From Deroplatys truncata (lineage: Eukaryota; Arthropoda; Insecta; Mantodea; Mantidae), in the NCBI GenBank assembly GCA_030765065.1, contig CM060981.1, positions 227,051,152 through 227,115,151 of the forward strand: a DNA stretch of 64,000 nucleotides, given 5' to 3'. Shown piece after piece: positions 35,548 to 44,604 of the stretch; positions within the stretch are counted from its first letter, which is position 1; each line of letters begins with the position of its first letter. Made by a program: the position numbers and the translations under genes. The notes under the pieces are model-generated. The model saw only the letters and a list, made by a program, of their open reading frames with translations. It was not told where the DNA came from and did not search any database.

Positions 35548-36742
35548 GGAAAGGTAGAACCAGACGACTGAAAAATTCCATACGATCGCCGGGATTTGAA
35601 CCACGGATCTCCCGGTTTCCATCCGGTTGCTCTAATCACTATGCTATTACGGAAACATGCCAGTACGACATTAAATTTGAAGTAGATGGTTTGTTGCGTT
35701 ATTTGCACCACGCTTTGGGCGTCAATTTGCAGTAGGATGTATTGTAGTTCAACTGTTGGGGAGCCGAACTTGTAATAGTTGCAACCGCACGTATGTTAAA
35801 CAGTTTCCGGTAGCCTTTGCCCCCCAAAAATGCACTGTTAGGTGGCCTTTGCCCAAGTTTAAAAAAAGATATATTAACTTTGTAATTTTACTGTTTCTTT
35901 ATATATTATATTTATGTTTGCCTCGGCTGCGTCAGTATTTGCTAGAGACATGGAAGTCTTGGTAGGGCGTGATGCGACAAGAATGTAGGCTTACACAGAT
36001 TAAAGTTTTACTTCACTGCTTTTATTAATCCTTGACACAAATTAAATAGCACTTCTCTGATATAGGGAGCTGTGAGATTCTTATATTTAATACTTGCACT
36101 TTTTAATACGTGAACTATTTTCGTCTCGCACGAATACGTATTTAATTTCTCGAGGACACATCTCACGTCTGGTTACGAGCACTGTCTAGAAGCAACACGT
36201 CTGGTTATGAGCACAATTTGGAGGCAACTGAATTGATTTCAACCGTCTAAACTTGTAAATTTCTGTATTTCAAGTCTCTGATTGGCTAATCCTACTCCAA
36301 TAGAATACCTGCATTTAACTAAAGTTTTTTTCTGGTTGTTGATTGGTTATTTTTTTAAACTGTCTCAAAAATTTACATTATTGCTGCTCTAATAATGACT
36401 AGTAGCATTTAAACTTCCTTACTCATTATTGATTCAAGGTTACCTCATTGTTAGCAACTTTTAACTTATTATTCTCACAGCTCCTACATTATTAAATTAC
36501 GTAATACATTCACATAACATTATTACACATGGATATAATAATATAAACATATATAATATTGTTACATACATTTTTTAGAGATTGTTACATACACAAATTG
36601 GTTTAAGGCCGGCTGTTATTCAAATTTATATTTATATAATTTGATTAAAATCTTTAAGTGTTAAAAATACTGCCTCAAATTCCTCAACTGATTGGCATTT
36701 ATCCCGGTAAACCACAAGGAGATCTCAAATTGTATTGAGATA
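35548..36742 (-). repeat. SINE-like S3 repeat, reverse, split by solo LTR
   Basis: The 3' part (35548-35677) reads AGACGACTGAAAAATTCCAT, then box B complement GGATTTGAACCACGGATCTC and box A complement GCTCTAATCACTATGCTATT. The 5' part resumes at 36678 (CCTCAACTGATTGGCATTTA, CCCGGTAAACCACAAGGAGA) after the LTR. Joined, they match S3 copies at 37080-37310 and 43252-43560. Confidence 0.8.
35678..36677 (+). mobile_element. Solo LTR, family L1, copy 1 (1000 bp)
   Basis: Begins TGAAGTAGATGGTTTGTTGC and ends AAAAATACTGCCTCA; flanked by AATT at 35674-35677 and 36678-36681. It shares most of its length with 46227-47157 (GCCTCGGCTGCGTCAGTA, CTCTGATTGGCTAAT, AAGGTTACCTCATTGTTAGC-like, CTTTAAGG-CGGCTGTTATT). 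With TG...CA ends, a 4-bp target duplication and no coding content, it reads as a solo LTR of an LTR retrotransposon (strand arbitrary). Confidence 0.8.
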
Positions 36743-36825
36743 ACATACTCCAATGTCGATTTACAATGAGGTAAGTACTTTAAGTCTTGGGCTTCATAGT
36801 TTCGACCACTATTAGGTCAATTAAT

Positions 36826-36990
36826 GGAATTCGAGATCTTCTTGTGGTTTATCTGGAAAATTGCGAATCAGAAAGGTTCGGAAACCGGAAGATCCGTGGT
36901 TCAAATCCTGGCGATGGCATTGAATTTTTCAGTCTGATTTCTACCTTTTCAATCTTGAGGAACACACGGCTTGTGTGGAAGAAAAATTGA
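36826..36990 (+). repeat. S3 repeat copy, tRNA-like head partly deleted
   Basis: Contains GATCTTCTTGTGGTTTATCT, then GGAAACCGGAAGATCCGTGG, box B TGGTTCAAATCC, and the common 3' text GGCATTGAATTTTTCAGTCTG and CACACGGCTTGTGTGGAAG. The box A part GTAGCTCAGTGGTTAGAGC seen in other copies is missing. It sits between two inverted arms (36678-36825 and 36993-37140). Confidence 0.75.
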
Positions 36991-37079
36991 TTGGTTTAAT
37001 TTACCTAATAGATGTCGAAGTCCAGCACTTAAAGTACTTACAGCATTGTTAGTCGCCATTGGGGTATGTCATTTCAATG

Positions 37080-37310
37080 CAATTTGAAATCCCCATGTGG
37101 TTTACCGGGAAAAATGTGAATCAGTTGTGGAATTTAATGTCGTACCGATATTTTGTCATGGAAGCTCAGTGGTTAATGCAACCGGACGGAAACCGGAAGA
37201 TCCGTGGTTCAAATCCTGGCGATGGCATTGTATTTTTCAGTCGTCTGATTCTACCTTTCCAACATTGTCCAACACACGGCTTGTGTGGAAATACAATTAA
37301 AATGAATATT
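37080..37310 (+). repeat. S3 repeat copy
   Basis: Longest S3 copy: 5' part CCATGTGGTTTACCGGGAAA, GTGAATCAGTTGTGGAATTT, then AGCTCAGTGGTTAATGCAAC (box A), GATCCGTGGTTCAAATCCTG (box B), CAGTCGTCTGATTCTACC and GGCTTGTGTGGAAATACAAT. The tRNA-like promoter therefore lies well inside the repeat, not at its 5' end as in typical SINEs. Confidence 0.8.
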
Positions 37311-37329
37311 ATTTTATATTAATTAAATT

Positions 37330-37480
37330 CTTATGACAGCGAAGCTCAGGCGGTAACGTCTTTTGCCCACATTCGGAGGTCCCGGGTTCAAATTCCGTGG
37401 ACCGACCAATCTGACTGAGATTTTTTTGTGGTTTTCCTCAGTCGCCATAAACGCCACGACCCAAAGTTCCACTTTAAGTC
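37330..37480 (+). repeat. S4-like SINE head, diverged
   Basis: GCGAAGCTCAGGCGGTAACG, CATTCGGAGGTCCCGGGTTC (box B region) and GACCGACCAATCTGACTGAG parallel the S1/S4 head and early body; the rest is not recognisable. Confidence 0.55.
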
Positions 37481-37575
37481 TAAACCAATAGTGAACAAGA
37501 AAGCAGGTGGTAATAGGGAATGCTGTGCCATCTATTCAGAGATTTAAAGCAGGTGGACCAGAGGGCACCCTAATG

Positions 37576-37722
37576 CCATCTGCCCGGCACGTGTACAAGC
37601 AGAGATACAGTTGCCTAGCATTAAGGTCTCTGCGGACACGTGTCGAAGCTGTCATCTGCCCGTCACAGAAGCAGAGGTACAGTTGCCTATCACTAAGGCC
37701 TCTATGGACACTCGACGAAGCA
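37576..37722 (+). repeat. Two-unit tandem repeat, period 72
   Basis: The unit starting AAGCAGAGATACAGTTGCCT at 37597 recurs as AAGCAGAGGTACAGTTGCCT at 37669; the preceding CCATCTGCCCGGCACG / TCATCTGCCCGTCACA also repeats at the same spacing. Confidence 0.75.
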
Positions 37723-38181
37723 AGATAGTATGCTACAGGATGAGACCTAGAAGACTGTCAGTCATATACTAATTCAAGAGCTATCTCTTACCAGATGCGT
37801 CGCGAGATGACCAGTGAAGGACATAAAATAAATAGAGAAAAAATTCTTTTGTGATTTCCATATTTTCTATGCTTATCAACACAAATAATCTAGTATCAAG
37901 AATGTGAATTATAAACAATGCTTTAAAAGTTGCAAAACACAGTTAAAGCTGTCTGCAATTTAACAATCTCCTACAAAAGCTCTATGATACAGTAAAACAG
38001 CATGTGTGCTAAAACAAGTTAATTAGAACTTAAAGCAGGAAGAAAAAACAACGAATTTTCAGCTTTGTAACCCGGCAGAAGTATACGCAGATTACTCCTT
38101 AAAATTTAGTTTGATGCTTGTTTCGTTGGTAAGCAGAAGAAGGGGTCATTTTCAAGTTTACAGTAATTTATTGCAAAATAA
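37723..38181. other. Unassigned spacer
   Basis: AT-rich, no gene or known repeat seen before M copy L. Confidence 0.35.
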
Positions 38182-39127
38182 CTGATGTGTTACACTCACA
38201 TGACTTTCTCCACTCTTGTAAAAACTATGTTTACAAACTCTTACTCTCCATTTATTTCATATTAATCAAGATAAACATTTGCAGAAACGATCTTTTGACA
38301 TACAAAGAGAATTACATTTTACACATAGCGACCAGCTCTAAAAATATTTGACTATCGCTTAAGGCGTACTATGTTCCTCTTGTTTTGTATTTGCAAGGAC
38401 AATATAGAAATACAGTAGTCTTTAAGCATAGACATATCTCTTAAGAGCTGGTTGCTAGGTGCGCACCATTCTCTTTGCCACAGATTAATACTCTTTGCAT
38501 ATCCAAGACAAAAAAAAATGAATAACGAATTCCCATTTGAGAAAATAAGTATTGAAAGATTTAAGGGAATAACAAGCAATATCTCGAAAATGGTTCACTC
38601 AACAACAAAAATTTATTTGACATAGCTTGTGTATGCGCGATCTACATTTTTTGTGTAGTAAAAGTTTGTCTATCTCTTGGGTTTACCAGATATGCAAAAG
38701 TCGTTCACAATGAACAATACTTTTGGAGACATTCCCAGAAAATTCAAGATATGCATTTTATTTGTGATAAAAATATCTTAAACATATGATATTTTAATCA
38801 AAGTCGTTACAGCCATTTTTGAGAAAATTAAAATTTTCGAAAAATGTTCCACGTAAAAGGTAATCTGGGGTGGGGGGATTTTTTTGAAAACCTTCGTGTC
38901 GCATCTCTGGAAGATGCTGAAGCGAAATACCAAGTTTGGTGTTTATCCGACTGTTCGTTTCTGAGTTATGCTGTTCACAGACAGACACACACGGACATGT
39001 TTTCAAAAATGCTTTTTTGGATTCAGAGGGTCTCAAAAATTATATTTCCGGTGAAATCTCGGTATCGAATTTTTGGGTGGAATACAATACTTCCCCTACT
39101 TACTATACGTACTAGAGAAAGTAAAAA
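38182..39127 (+). repeat. Family M repeat, copy L (with internal inverted duplication)
   Basis: From CTGATGTGTTACACTCACAT to GTACTAGAGAAAGTAAAAAA. It carries an extra segment near 38290-38400 (GCGACCAGCTCTAAAAATAT, CTATCGCTTAAGGCGTACTA), an inverted version of the following TTAAGAGCTGGTTGCTAGGT region. The same extra segment is present in copy N2 (complement, near 55930-56030), defining a subfamily. The CA site is short. Confidence 0.85.
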
Positions 39128-39775
39128 AATTGTGACCTTAATACCTTGTACCGTATTAAGCTTACTTCAGAGCGCACATGTTCAACCCATATTAGATTTC
39201 AAATGGTCTTTCTGAAGGTACTATTTGTGGTCTGACGTCCATTACCCAATAAATTTTGGTTTGCAAATAATCTTGGTTCTCATGTTCATCCGGAACTCCA
39301 GTTCCTCTCAAAAACAAACAGAATAAAGTCTAGAGAGAAGAGTTTTAAAGGGATGGAAACCAATAAGTTGTTCAGTAGCATCCATTTCATGGAAAACTGA
39401 CTAGGGCGTGTGTCTGTCTTGCTGGAAAATAATTCCAGGAGGAAAGTAGGGCACGGTGTGTTTCCAAGCATGTTTTAGAGAATATTTCAGTTTGCAGTTT
39501 AAATAGGCCATGTATGGTAGTCCCATACCAGAGATCCTTCATAAACATTATTGTCATTGCTGTTGGCTGAAAGTTCCGGATGTAGTGGATTTATTTTCCA
39601 TCTAAGGGTACAATTACGAACGATAGAAGTAACACAGTGAAACATATTATAACGTGAGTAGAAAATCTGCTACGTTAAAAGTGAGATTACAAAACCCATT
39701 GGGTTTTATAATCATAATGATCATATTCTTCTTCTGTTTCTTCTTCATCTTCATCGTCATTTTCTTATTATTTGT
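39128..39775. other. Unassigned spacer
   Basis: No recognised gene. A TTC-rich stretch lies near 39725-39765. No known repeat. Confidence 0.35.
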
Positions 39776-40193
39776 ACTCTCTCTACTGCTTACCTATAAA
39801 ACACAGGAAGTATTGCATTTCACCCAAAAATTTGATATGGAGGTTTCAGTACAAACACACCTTTTGAAGTCCCCTGAACCTCAAAAAAAACTTTTTGGAA
39901 AAAAGTTCGCGCGCCAGTGTGTTTGGTCTGTGTCCCTGTATCTATGAGTCGTCCTCCGTGGTGTAGTGGTTACCATGCTTAGATTCTAGTTCCCGAGATC
40001 GCGGGTTCAAAGCCGACGGAGGGCATTGGAATTTTTCGGGCGTAAAAATCTTTAGTATGGCTTCCTTCGGAAGGCAAATAAAGCCGGTGGTCCCGTGTCA
40101 CAGATGTACGGCACAATTTAATTTTGTGTATCTGTGAACAAAACTCAACAACGAAAAGTTGGTTAAATAACTTTAAGTTAGCATCTTCAATGG
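39776..40193 (-). repeat. Family M right half (copy M1), split by SINE S2
   Basis: Complement of the family right end (TCTCTACTGCTTACCTATAA) through to CAACAACGAAAAGTTGGTTA. Diverged. SINE S2 lies at 39948-40127 inside it. The half-copy ends where the oppositely oriented half-copy M2 starts. Confidence 0.7.
39948..40127 (+). repeat. SINE S2, 3' truncated, in M copy M1
   Basis: Head GTCGTCCTCCGTGGTGTAGTGG (box A) and GATCGCGGGTTCAAAGCC (box B), body GGCTTCCTTCGGAAGGCAAA and CCGTGTCACAGATGTACGGC, then it stops early. GTATCTATGA at 39938-39947 and GTATCTGTGA at 40128-40137 form a 10-bp target duplication with one mismatch. Confidence 0.85.
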
Positions 40194-40204
40194 ATGGAAA
40201 TGAG

Positions 40205-40551
40205 AAACGTTAGAGCCAATTTTGAGAAATTGAGACATTTCGAAAAGATTTCCATATATAGGATAGTTTGTGGAGGGAATTTTCCTGAAAATCTTCGTGT
40301 CACATCCTTAGAACATTTCGAGTTTAAATGCAGGTTTTCTTTTCGACTTTTCGTTTTTGAGTTATGCTGTTCACAGGAACACATATACATATGTACATAC
40401 GGACCTATTTTCTAAAAACTTTGTTTCTGAATTCTTTTTTATTCAGGAGACTTATAAACATATACTTCTAGTGAAATTTCGACATAGAATTTTTTGGGTG
40501 GAATACAATACTTCCTCTATTTAGTGTAAGGACGCAGTAGAGAAAGTAATA
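40205..40551 (+). repeat. Family M right half (copy M2)
   Basis: From AAACGTTAGAGCCAATTTTG through GTTATGCTGTTCACAGGAAC to GCAGTAGAGAAAGTAATAAA. Together with M1 it forms an inverted pair of right halves. Diverged; the CA site reads ACACATATACATATGTACAT. Confidence 0.7.
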
Positions 40552-40669
40552 AATGAATGCATCTTAGTCTGCCATAGCTTTTCCAGCATCAGAAAATGCT
40601 GTACCACGAGCTTTAAGGTTCCTAGAATATGGGTTTCTAGTGCTTCAGCTTGTTGCACCGTTGAATATA

Positions 40670-41991
40670 CTAGGGTGGATCGAAAAGTAACGCACAATAA
40701 TTTTTTTATACTGGAGCACTGGTGTTGGAGCTGGAATATTGCAATTTCACACAGATATAGTTTGAAGTTTTCACTACAGAGGGTATTTTTTGTTTCATGT
40801 GCAGCTCTAGCGAGGGAAGCGCGAACTACGCAACAGAGGTGGCGCGCATGTTACTGTCGTCCACGTGTGAAGAGCAGAGAGGTGTGCTTCGATATTTGTG
40901 GGCCAAAGGGCATAAACCGAATGGTATTCACAAGGACATGCGTGGCGTGTATGGGATGATTGTATGGACCGTGGCAATATCTTCAGGTGGTGTGCATTCT
41001 TCCTAGAGGGACATGTGAACCTTAGTGATTCGCCACGCTCCGGGAGACCGGTAAGAGCTGCAACCCCGCAGAATGTCAGAGGCATTGAGGTGGTAATTTT
41101 GAATGACCGGCGTGTGCAACTGCGAACCTTATCGCAAAACAGTTCAACATTTCCTATGGTGCAGTGTACGATATTGTTCATGACACGTTGAAATTTCGTA
41201 AAGTCAGTGCTCGCTGGGTGCCTAAGAACCTGACAGACAACCACAAGGACCAGCAAATGATGACGAGCTTGGATTACTTATCGCGGTACACCGCCAAAGG
41301 GCATGACTTTCTGAAAGGAATCGTCACTGGTGATGAGTCATGGGCATACCACTACACGCCCGAAACCAAGCAAGCAAGTATGGAGTGGAAATATGCTGGT
41401 TCTCCAGTGAAGAAAAAATTCAGTGACTCAATCTGCTAGGAAAGTGCTTGTGGCGGTATATGCATCTGGGATATGCATGGTGTTGTATTGGTGGACTTTG
41501 CTGAACACGGCCTCAGCCTACATGAAAACTTTGGTGAAGTTGCGTCGTGCCCTTCGTGACAAACGCCACAACATGAATGCTGACGATGTCAAAATTCTTC
41601 ATGACAATGCTCGCCCCCACGTTGCTGCTGCTGTTCGTCAGAGAATCACCAAATTTGGTTGGGAGGTGCTCCAGCATTCACCATACTGACCGGACCTTGT
41701 ACCGTCGGACTTTCATCTGTTTGGTCCCATGAAGAAATTCTTGGGCCAACCCTTTGCGACAGATGCGGAAGTGAAATCAGCAGTCCGCAGATGGCTGTAC
41801 TCCAAGGAAACGGACTTCTACGAACAGGGCATATTGAAACTGGTATCACGATGGGAGAAATGTGTTGAGAAACTTGGTAATTATGTCAAAAAGTAGATAG
41901 AAGATTAAGTTCATTTGTGATTCTTATGTTGTTTTAACTATTAAACTTTGCTGTAAAAAAATATTGTGCGTTACTTTTCGAAACGCCCTTG
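40670..41991 (+). mobile_element. Complete mariner transposon (1322 bp), dead
   Basis: Ends CTAGGGTGGATCGAAAAGTA and complement CAAGGGCGTTTCGAAAAGTA form inverted repeats of about 30 bases; TA lies at 40668-40669 and 41992-41993. The length is normal for mariner. Confidence 0.95.
40797..41896 (+). pseudogene. Mariner transposase, inactivated
   Basis: N-terminal HTH region: CEEQRGVLRYLWAKGHKPN, then NLSDSPRSGRPVRAATPQN and NDRRVQLRTLSQNS. Catalytic region: GIVTGDESWAYHYTPETKQ (first Asp, near 41330), ILHDNARPHVAAAVRQRI (second Asp, near 41605), then PY-stop-PDLVPSDFHLFGPMKKF (third Asp, near 41692; DD34D type). C-terminus KLVSRWEKCVEKLGNYVKK ends at the stop 41894-41896. The frame changes at least four times, and a TGA replaces the Ser of SPDL. 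Length is normal (about 345-365 codons). The domain type matches the mariner in SETMAR-like proteins. Confidence 0.9.
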
Positions 41992-41993
41992 TA

Positions 41994-42555
41994 GTTGACC
42001 GTGCCTAACGCATCCGTTTGTATGTTCTCTAACATTAGTGTTTTACGTAATAACGGAGTTAAATTTAATAAATATATTATTGTATCCTTTATAGTTATAT
42101 TAAGACAAAGGGTTATATTAAACAAAATATATAATAAAACTTCAATTTCATTACGAGGGAGGAGTTCCAACATCAAAGCATTATAGAACGATTGGAAACC
42201 GATATGCAGGACTATGAAGAAGTTAGGCCAATCAGTAAGTCTTATACTGCGTGAATTAATCTATGGTGAACTCCCAGGTAAGTGTGAAAATTCTTGCATT
42301 TTGATGTTGCAAATGTCCTAAAATCGTAGATTTTAGCAATTCAAATTAGTTGGCAGCCATACAAGCATATTTCGCTTATTCTGATGTGCGCGCTGAAAGT
42401 ATTACTGCTTTGTGATTTTCTGTCTGCCTAAAGTAAGGGTGGTATTTTATACTACAGAAAGAATTCATCGTTGAAATTTGACCAGCCAAGCCACAAAAAA
42501 CAGCATTTTTAGAAAAGGTGGATACGTGCGTGCATGCGTATTTACTTTGCAGACA
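41994..42555. other. Unassigned spacer
   Basis: AT-rich. A short segment ending CTCCCAGGTAAGTG near 42283 looks like a splice donor and the preceding 90 bases are open in one frame, but the upstream acceptor is weak. No repeat recognised. Confidence 0.3.
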
Positions 42556-42559
42556 TATC

Positions 42560-43110
42560 ATTCAAAAGATGTGAGAGGGTATGCGGCAAGGAGGAGTTGT
42601 GTGCCAATTTGGCGGCATGGGATTTGTAGGAATGGTTATGTGTTGGATGCTAGCTCAGGTTGTTGCATGGATCTTGGATCTAGGATCTAGGGTGTAGTGC
42701 ATAACACGGCTGGTTCGTTCTTCTACCGTTTATTTTCCGCCACCTTTTATATCTGATTCCTAATGGAGCCTCGCCACGCACATGCGTTTCTTTGGGCGCC
42801 GCATTTACTGCTATATTGCAGACTACCGTGCCTACTCGCCGACACATTTCTATCAATTCGCTTTCAACTGCACTCACATTTGTTTTTAGATCGACCTCCA
42901 AGGGAATACCACGAACAAGTGATTTTCAACACTCTTCTGTTTCTTTATTTCGAATTTTTCTACACTCCCATTCCGCTATCACATGATTTCTACCTTCTTT
43001 CTTGTTGGTTGTCTACTTCAAGTTTCCACATGAACTCGTATGCCTGCAGCTATCAGAGCAATGACCTTCGTTTCTACGCACCGGTTTTTCAGACCAGTTA
43101 ACGATACTTG
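42560..43110 (-). repeat. Retroelement-like fragment R, reverse
   Basis: On the - strand a frame reads RNHVIAEWECRKIRNKETEE and, after a change, LVRGIPLEVDLKTNVSAVES with EMCRRVGTVV. This recalls a LINE ORF1 coiled-coil/RRM-like protein. The last ~170 bases (42560-42735) recur at 61625-61768 in the same orientation, where they end at an A-run (on -). I infer an ORF1-containing LINE fragment; the clade is unknown. Confidence 0.4.
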
Positions 43111-43251
43111 AGCAAAAGCGTCTTGTGCCTTTACTCGGCTACAATGGGGAAAAACGTACCCTGTTTTCTGCTGTTGCTGCTTGCACTGTCTCTCCAACCC
43201 AAATTCATCTGTACAAGCAATATTTATTTCCCAGTCTTATTTAACAATATT

Positions 43252-43404
43252 AGTCCTACTGGATTAATTGTTCTTCCACACAAGTCGTGCGTTGGACAAG
43301 GTTGAAAACGTAGAATCAGACGACTGAAAAATTCAATGCCATCGCCAGGATTTGAACCACGGATCTCCCGGTTACCGCCCGGTTGCTCTAACCACTGAGC
43401 TACC
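43252..43404 (-). repeat. S3 repeat copy, left arm of inverted pair
   Basis: Reads ATTAATTGTTCTTCCACACA, GTAGAATCAGACGACTGAAA, GATTTGAACCACGGATCTCC (box B complement), GCTCTAACCACTGAGCTACC (box A complement). Close to the presumed S3 consensus. Confidence 0.85.
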
Positions 43405-43560
43405 ATGGAAATGCAAATCAGTTGGAGAATTTAATGGCGTGCAGGCATGTTGCAATGGTAGCTCAGGGTTAGAGCAACCGATCGGAAACCGAGAGATCCG
43501 TGGTTCAAATCCCGCCGATAGCATTGAATTTTTCAGTCGTCTGATTATTCCTACTGTTAC
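43405..43560 (+). repeat. S3 repeat copy, right arm of inverted pair
   Basis: Reads CCATGGAAATGCAAATCAGT, GGTAGCTCAGGGTTAGAGCA, GATCCGTGGTTCAAATCCCG, TTTCAGTCGTCTGATTATTC. It abuts the reverse copy head to head with a spacer of about 45 bases. Confidence 0.85.
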
Positions 43561-44107
43561 TAATGTTTACTTTCACAATATTATGACTAACATTTTATAT
43601 TTCTAGCTGCGCGGAATGCGCTGTCTCACATGTCAGGGAGATACCAAACTCTATTTAATTTAAGTACCTTTGAGTACCTTTTTCAGGGATTTAAACACAC
43701 CCTAAACGAGCCTTTACGTGAAAAATAAACATTAAAATTTCTCAAAAGGGATTAAAAATTTGGCAGTATTATTTTAAGGTATTTACAATACGATAAAGTG
43801 CTTATCTTGAATTTTCCAGGAATAGACGGCTAAGTTTTTATTATTTCATTTTATGCATACGACCACAAAAGATACACAAACTAGTTACCAGAGGAAAAAT
43901 ACATATTTTAAAATATATAAATGTTTCCGAATTTATAGCATAAGTCATCTTTGAAATTTTGAAATATTCATCGTTGTACGCTTATATTTCCCTGCACATA
44001 AAAGCTCAGAGTATTTGAAATTAAAGCGCAAATACTTTCTCAACTTACTCGTCGTGTGTGGCCTTCAATTCCATTTGTAAGGAACCAATCTTTGTATAAT
44101 CTATAAG
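43561..44107. other. Unassigned spacer
   Basis: AT-rich, no gene or known repeat recognised. Confidence 0.35.
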
Positions 44108-44162
44108 TATAAGTATAGGTTATGCAACGGAAGGGGAACACCTCGCGTACTGCGACCTACAT
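44108..44162 (-). repeat. SINE S4 3' tail fragment
   Basis: TAGGTTATGCAACGGAAGGG followed by CACCTCGCGTACTGCGACCT is the complement of the S4 tail at 9618-9660, with one or two differences. The body is absent. Confidence 0.75.
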
Positions 44163-44253
44163 ACAGGGCTTTTACTACAATTGACCGGAAGAGCGCCGTA
44201 GGTTACACGAGAAAGATTCCGAGTCGGCAGGTGTAAAATGTTTACTGAACGCA

Positions 44254-44270
44254 TTAGTGAAAACAACAGC

Positions 44271-44302
<32 letters not shown>

Positions 44303-44530
44303 ATCTCCGTATGAAATTCCTGTTCATTCCTCTGAGGCATAACTGCAGCAATTCTTTGTGTGATATTTGCTTTTAGATCCTCAATTGTATGGAGGTTGTT
44401 CTGATACATCTTGTTCTTTACGTTTCTCAATAAACAAAGATAACAAGGCGTCAAATCAGGGCAACGAGAGGGGCACAACCCAGTACTGATAATTCTATCC
44501 TCAGAAATCTGTATTCTCAAGAGCACTTGC
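44254..44530 (-). pseudogene. DUF4817-type Tc1/mariner transposase C-terminal fragment
   Basis: On - the frame reads EDRIISTGLCPSRCPDLTPC (catalytic-region motif, usually WPPRSPDLTP), LRNVKNKMYQNNLHTIEDLK and ANITQRIAAVMPQ, the C-terminus of the same transposase class as 44605-46058 but a different lineage. The fragment ends in an AAT microsatellite (44271-44302). Confidence 0.75.
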
Positions 44531-44604
44531 TATTATTTTTCAAAGTGAAGTAAAAAAGTATACATAATAAAGTTTATGGACACTTCTATGACATTTTAAT
44601 TGTA

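Noticed and set aside
42190..42283. Possible exon ending at CCCAGGTAAGTG
   Set aside because: The donor is good but the acceptor lacks a pyrimidine tract and the peptide is short and featureless.
43405..43560. Possible tRNA genes in S3 copies (box A and box B present)
   Set aside because: The segments cannot form a full cloverleaf with an acceptor stem and are multi-copy within longer repeats.
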